A program made the translations under genes and the position numbers. The notes below the pieces were generated by a model that saw only the letters and a list, made by a program, of their open reading frames with translations, did no database searches and was not told where the DNA came from. From Symbiodinium natans (Eukaryota; Sar; Dinophyceae; Suessiales; Symbiodiniaceae), in assembly GCA_905221605.1 (NCBI GenBank), contig CAJNDS010000458.1:112001-176000 (forward strand): a DNA stretch of 64,000 bases, read 5' to 3'. Shown in pieces: positions 60,135 to 64,000 of the stretch; positions within the stretch are counted from its first letter, which is position 1; the number at the start of each line of letters is the position of its first letter.

Positions 60135-60589
60135 GCCCCATATCAGAAAGAAAGGCTCATGGGAAGTTTAGGGTTTAGGGTTTAGGGTTGGGATCTAGGG
60201 CTCCGGGTTCTAGATCCTTTCCAGAACAATATGCTTGTGACACACACACACACACATCATTCTCTGCTAGGTAAGCCCATGGGATGTCTGTATAGTATGT
60301 TTACGACTGCTTCAAAAGGATCTGTCTTGTTGATTCTTAGGAATGAGCGGTATCTCCCCAAATAGGTGGAAGCCTTCTTATAGGAACCTCCCAAAAGAAG
60401 GTACTGTACCACCCTCCCCCCCCCCGCCCGCCTTCTCCGGAAAACCCTGAGCTTCTGCAGCCCAAGGGCAGCCCAAACGGGTAGTTCCGTGGGTTTAGGG
60501 TTTAGGGCTTAGGGTTTAGGGTTGAGGGTTTAGGGTTTAGGGTTGAGGGTTTAGAGTTTAGGGTTTAGGGAGACTGTTTCGGGGGATAG

Positions 60590-60733
60590 AAGGTACCGAC
60601 TACCCTCCCCAACTCGCTACTAAGAAGTCGCAAGCTTCACCGAGCCGTTCCCTGAGCAGAACCCCAGACCGACTATGCCGGGAAAAGCTCCCCCTAAACC
60701 CTTGCCTAAGAACCCAAAGCCCATTTTTTGCAG
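60590..60733 (+). CDS. Candidate exon, Ser/Pro-rich
   Basis: GGGGATAG acceptor, GTTCCC donor, frame GTDYPPQLATKKSQASPSRS and on. Another + frame from 60675 is open too. Confidence 0.45.
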
Positions 60734-61177
60734 GTTCCCCAAGAATCCGATAAAGGGTTTTCATAACAAGAGCCTACAAAAACATAGGTTTTGGGCTAGA
60801 AGCCGAGGGCTTTCGGGTTTTTGTGGTCTGAGCTTCGGAATTCCATCCAAGTCATCGTACATCCGCCCACCCTCTATACACCTTCAAGCCTACAGGCCCC
60901 TAAAATCCTAAACCCCAAGCCCTAAACCCTAAACCCTAAGCCCTAAGCCCTAAACCCTAAACCCTAAAGGATCCCCCTGAAGCCCCAAAGCCCTCTCTGA
61001 ATGCCTTCAGACCAGGACTCTAAGGTGCAGGACTCAGCTCCAAAACCCTAATCCTCTGGCGCCTAACCCTAAAAACCTAAACCCTCAACCCTCAACCCTA
61101 AACCCCCAACCCAAAACCCCAAACCCCAAACCCTCAACCCTCAACCCGAACCCCAAGCCCTCAGTCCTAATCCAAGA

Positions 61178-61283
61178 TTTCTTTGTGGTGCTTTACTGAT
61201 CCTTAGCCTTTTTGGGTTCAATGGGTTTCTTAATCAGGCAGCTAGAAGTTTGATTTTTTACTACCCTCCTAAGTGCAGCAAAA
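61178..61283 (+). mobile_element. 115-bp element family C, copy 4
   Basis: Same orientation, short internal deletion; lies 18 bp before exon 61302-61358. Confidence 0.7.
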
Positions 61284-61301
61284 GATTTTGCGACGTCGCA
61301 G

Positions 61302-61358
61302 GCGCAAGTCCGTGACCATCTCCGAAGCGCAGCGCCCTCAGCACGAATCATCATCAGG
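61302..61358 (+). CDS. Candidate exon with telomeric donor
   Basis: GACGTCGCAG acceptor, donor GTTTAGGG at 61359, exactly 19 codons AQVRDHLRSAAPSARIIIR. In phase with 61684. Confidence 0.6.
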
Positions 61359-61683
61359 GTTTAGGGTTTAGGGTTTAGGGTTTAGGGTTTAGGGTTTAGG
61401 GTTTAGGGTTTAGGGATTACTTGGGACTACATGGGGTTAGGGTACAATTTTTTCGGGCCGGGGGGGTGGGGGGGGGGGGGGGGGTTGCAGTAGGGTTTCC
61501 TACCCTAACCCCGTTAGAGTGCCGGGGTTCGGGAGGGTATGGAGTTTAGGGTTGAGAGAACCCCAAGCCTGCACCCGAAACCCCAAACAATTAGTAAGGT
61601 TTAGTATTTAGGGTATCAAAAGAAACTCAGAATGTAGTTCGACCCCCCCATAAACATTTGCACATCTATACTTGCACTTTCAG

Positions 61684-61707
61684 CAGAACCTTGAAGCTCT
61701 GATGCAG
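61684..61707 (+). CDS. Candidate 24-bp micro-exon
   Basis: CTTGCACTTTCAG acceptor, GTGGGA donor, eight codons QNLEALMQ in phase 0 with both neighbours. Confidence 0.45.
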
Positions 61708-61736
61708 GTGGGAGGGAAGGGGGGTTTCCTTTTCAG

Positions 61737-61769
61737 CATGAATCCCTTACACGAGGGAGGAAAGCCTGA
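61737..61769 (+). CDS. Candidate terminal exon
   Basis: TTTCCTTTTCAG acceptor after a 29-bp intron-like gap, frame HESLTRGRKA then TGA. If 29 bp is too short to splice, the exon model here is wrong. Confidence 0.35.
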   Translation, partial: HESLTRGRKA

Positions 61770-61881
61770 ACCCCAAGCCTGCCTGAACGCCCAAAGCCCT
61801 AAACCCTAAACCCTGAACGCTAAACGCCTGAACCCCTAAACCCTGGTCAAATGGCATCCGAAAGCCCCCAAAACATCGAAG

Positions 61882-62015
61882 GGTAGTTTCATGGTCCCTT
61901 CATATGCCTTACCTCCTTTAAAGGGTTCCGCAGTGTGGGGGGTCCGTGGGTTGCATAGGGTATGAAAGGGGCATATAAGGTTCCCCTTTTCAGGGCCCGT
62001 GCTAAGGTTACCTTA
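61882..62015 (+). mobile_element. Inverted-repeat element family F, third copy
   Basis: GGTAGTTTCATGGTCCCTTC to GTGCTAAGGTTACCTT. Confidence 0.5.
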
Positions 62016-62200
62016 AGAAAACCACTCCCGCAAGTGCCAGCTGTATCTCAGAGTTCCCCCCCGCCCTTACCCATCAACTTTTGACTCCGGAACCCTGACC
62101 TCGAACCCAACGTCCCAAACCCTCATGCTGGCGCAGGTTTTGGGGTTTAGGGTTTAGGATTTTTCGGATTTAGGGTTCAGGGTTTAGGGTTAGGGGTTAG

Positions 62201-62286
62201 GGGAGTTACGGCTGGATGGAGGCCGGATTCTGACGAAGAGTCGACTCTGCGACTGCCAGGCATCCCCTTTTGCAGGACTTCCGTAC
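62201..62286 (+). CDS. Candidate exon with telomeric sites on both sides
   Basis: Acceptor GGGGTTAG, donor GTTTAGGG, 28 codons including GWRPDSDEESTLRLPGIPFC. Confidence 0.55.
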
Positions 62287-62371
62287 GTTTAGGGCTTACG
62301 GTTCAGGGTTTCGGGTTCAGGGTTTTCAGGGCTTTGAGGCTTTAGGGGGTGTACACCTCGGAATCATCAAC

Positions 62372-62466
62372 AGTCACAGACCCCTTATGCGCAGAGCGTG
62401 GCAGCCACTACCAGACCCTCAATACCCCTCCAACCCGATAAGTCCTATAAACACAAACCCTGCTAA
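62372..62466 (+). CDS. Candidate terminal exon
   Basis: AGTCACAG acceptor, frame TPYAQSVAATTRPSIPLQPD and on to TAA. Other frames are open. AT-rich, UTR-like sequence follows. Confidence 0.35.
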
Positions 62467-63050
62467 AGCCCTGTTTTATCTGTTGAGTTTTTGAACATAT
62501 GTTAACTAACAAAAGTTAGTTTAACAACACCCTCAATGGTTTCATTACATTCGTTTTTTCAACAACCTTCGCATGGATTAGATACTAAACATGCACCAAT
62601 GCCACAAACTTTAAGTAATGTTGTACCATATTCATCCAGAAACCGGTTTACGAACTAATTAGCACAAAAAGCAACCTACAAACCCTAGAGGAACCCTGCA
62701 AGAAACACGGTAAAAAGCCCTCCAAAACCTAAACCCACGCCGGCCCCAAGAGCGAAAGTCGGAGCCCATGGGCCCTTAGTATGGCCCCCTTACCCTTACC
62801 CGGGTTTAGGGTTTAGGGTTTAGGGTTAGGGTTTAGGGTTTAGGGTTTAGGTTTACAAGGGATCCGAAGATGGGCCCCTTTTTCATGAGTTCCCCTATTA
62901 CCCCCTCTATACCACCCTCCTCTCTACTTCCCCCCCCCCCGGGTTCCCCCCATAATTAAGGCTGTTTAGGGATAATGAAGCCGAATTCTAAGGCTACCTA
63001 CGGGAGAACAGTATGGAGGGGGACCCATGACTGTTATATCCAGTATACAA
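62467..63050. other. AT-rich stretch, UTR-like, no gene seen
   Basis: Repeat-poor and T/A-rich to about 62700 (GTTAACTAACAAAAGTTAGT is an inverted tract near 62500), then a G-strand array at 62802-62852 and fragments of the GGGCCCTTA inverted-repeat family. Confidence 0.4.
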
Positions 63051-63051
63051 G

Positions 63052-63600
63052 TTGGGATGTTCCCCCTTCTGCTAACAGTCCTTATTAGGGAATTATAAAA
63101 ACCCGAGCATCTGTTTAATTGGGGGGGGGTGCCACCCCCCCCGCCCCCCTAAGAAAGGCAGGTTTCCGCAATAGTGTGACCATGGCCCTGCATTGATTCT
63201 CTATTCACACAAAAAGAATGTATTGAAAACAATAGGAAGGTATAGAATCTCAGAATATCTATTAAAACTGAATAACAAAAGTATTGACTCTCTATAGACA
63301 ACAATAGGAGTGTATTGAATCTGCAGAGCCCTGAGGTGGCTTCGTAGTTTCACGGATTTCCAAATGCAGCTCCGAGAGAAGCAAAAAAGACCCGCGCCAG
63401 AAATCTGGCAACCCACCCCAAACAAATCTTTTAAATGTGGTGGGGTTTCCCCATACGAAAACCCCCCTAATGGAAAGTAGTCCTCCGGCGGGCTTCGCGA
63501 CGAAAAAACCTTTAAATGTGGTGGTATTCATTAAACTGATGCTCGGATTAGGAGTATAATCCCTATTAAGGATTTTTTGTATAAGGTGGATCATCCCAAT
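63052..63600 (+). mobile_element. Foldback element family D, long form (548 bp)
   Basis: Terminal inverted repeats of about 70 bp: TTGGGATGTTCCCCCTTCTG through CCGAGCATCTGTTTAAT at the left and the diverged inverse at 63530-63600. The interior has no transposase; CTTTAAATGTGGTGG occurs twice. Confidence 0.65.
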
Positions 63601-63666
63601 ATGCAAGGGTTAAGAAGGCAAGGGGCCCCAAGTAAGGGCCCATACTTGGAACCCTAGACAAGAGCA

Positions 63667-63779
63667 GGGTTTAGGGTTTAGGGCTTAGGGCTTAGGGCTT
63701 AGGGCTTAGGGCTTAGGGTTTAGGGTTTAGGGTTTAGGGTTTAGGGTTTAGGGTTTAGGGTTTAGGGTTTAGGGTTTAG
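63667..63779 (+). repeat. TTTAGGG array with TTAGGGC block
   Basis: Two TTTAGGG, five GGGCTTA, nine TTTAGGG; the last TTTAG is the acceptor of exon 63780. Confidence 0.95.
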
Positions 63780-63871
63780 TATTCATAGCAGCATTGAGTG
63801 CTCCGGGTTCCTGTGTGGAAAAGGCGCGATGGATTCCAAGCTTCTGACGGATCCGCTGCAGCTTCCTGGCT
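63780..63871 (+). CDS. Candidate exon with telomeric acceptor
   Basis: A 110-bp G-strand array ends TTTAG (acceptor); donor GTTTTG. After one base, 30 codons IHSSIECSGFLCGKGAMDSK and on. Confidence 0.6.
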
Positions 63872-64000
63872 GTTTTGGGTTGAGGTTTTAGGGTTTTTGG
63901 GGTTTAGGGTTTAGGGTTTAGGGTGTAGATGTTGGGGGGTCAAATATTTGGAGCCAAAATCTTCTATAACTCCCCTAAAACCCTAAGCCCTGCATGACTG

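Overview
The window looks like nuclear DNA of a dinoflagellate, most likely of the Suessiales (Symbiodiniaceae or a relative such as Polarella). Three things point there. Arabidopsis-type telomere repeats (TTTAGGG/CCCTAAA, known as dinoflagellate telomere sequence) are scattered through the whole 64 kb in both orientations. An intact ubiquitin-like plus ankyrin-repeat gene of a type expanded in Suessiales lies at 33468-34448. A compact intronless gene for a MGCGAS-type, probably acylated protein lies at 27118-27534. No rRNA, complete tRNA, CRISPR or bacterial-type gene was seen.

Layout. Roughly 100 telomere-like arrays (about 30 to 270 bp) alternate with non-repetitive islands of about 40 to 250 bp. 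Translated on the + strand, a large share of the islands read like short coding exons: one stop-free frame, an AG acceptor (often after a pyrimidine tract) and a GT or GC donor. The arrays would then lie in introns. At many junctions the telomeric unit itself gives the splice site: donor as |GTTTAGGG, acceptor as TTTAG|. C-strand arrays tend to lie upstream of exons, ending in CCCTAG, CCCTAAG or CCCAG, and G-strand arrays downstream. In two places (13670-13740 and 40024-40110) an entire candidate intron is telomeric repeat. My reading is a + strand gene region with over a hundred micro-exons belonging to several genes. Terminal exons with in-frame stops are suggested near 18960, 23703, 25397, 28688, 43028, 50361, 50949, 53283, 54813, 57289, 58161, 60134 and 61769. 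Exon-to-exon joins are mostly unproven.

Other elements. At least seven families of short inverted-repeat elements (MITE- or introner-like, 95-135 bp) sit in the same introns. Two copies, of two families, carry a telomeric insert of 49-50 bp. A 548-bp element with about 70-bp terminal inverted repeats is at 63052-63600. A 115-bp element without terminal repeats occurs four times, always in the same orientation.

Regions with little telomeric repeat: 11000-13180 (diverged tandem repeats), 26940-27880 (MGCGAS gene), 33230-34560 (ankyrin gene), 36990-37350 (11-bp minisatellite), 48790-49400 (about 54-bp degenerate repeats) and 62470-63660 (AT-rich, foldback element). Exon calls rest on reading frames and splice signals alone. 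In short GC-rich islands more than one frame is often open, and I favoured the + strand because the longest, best-bounded exons are there.
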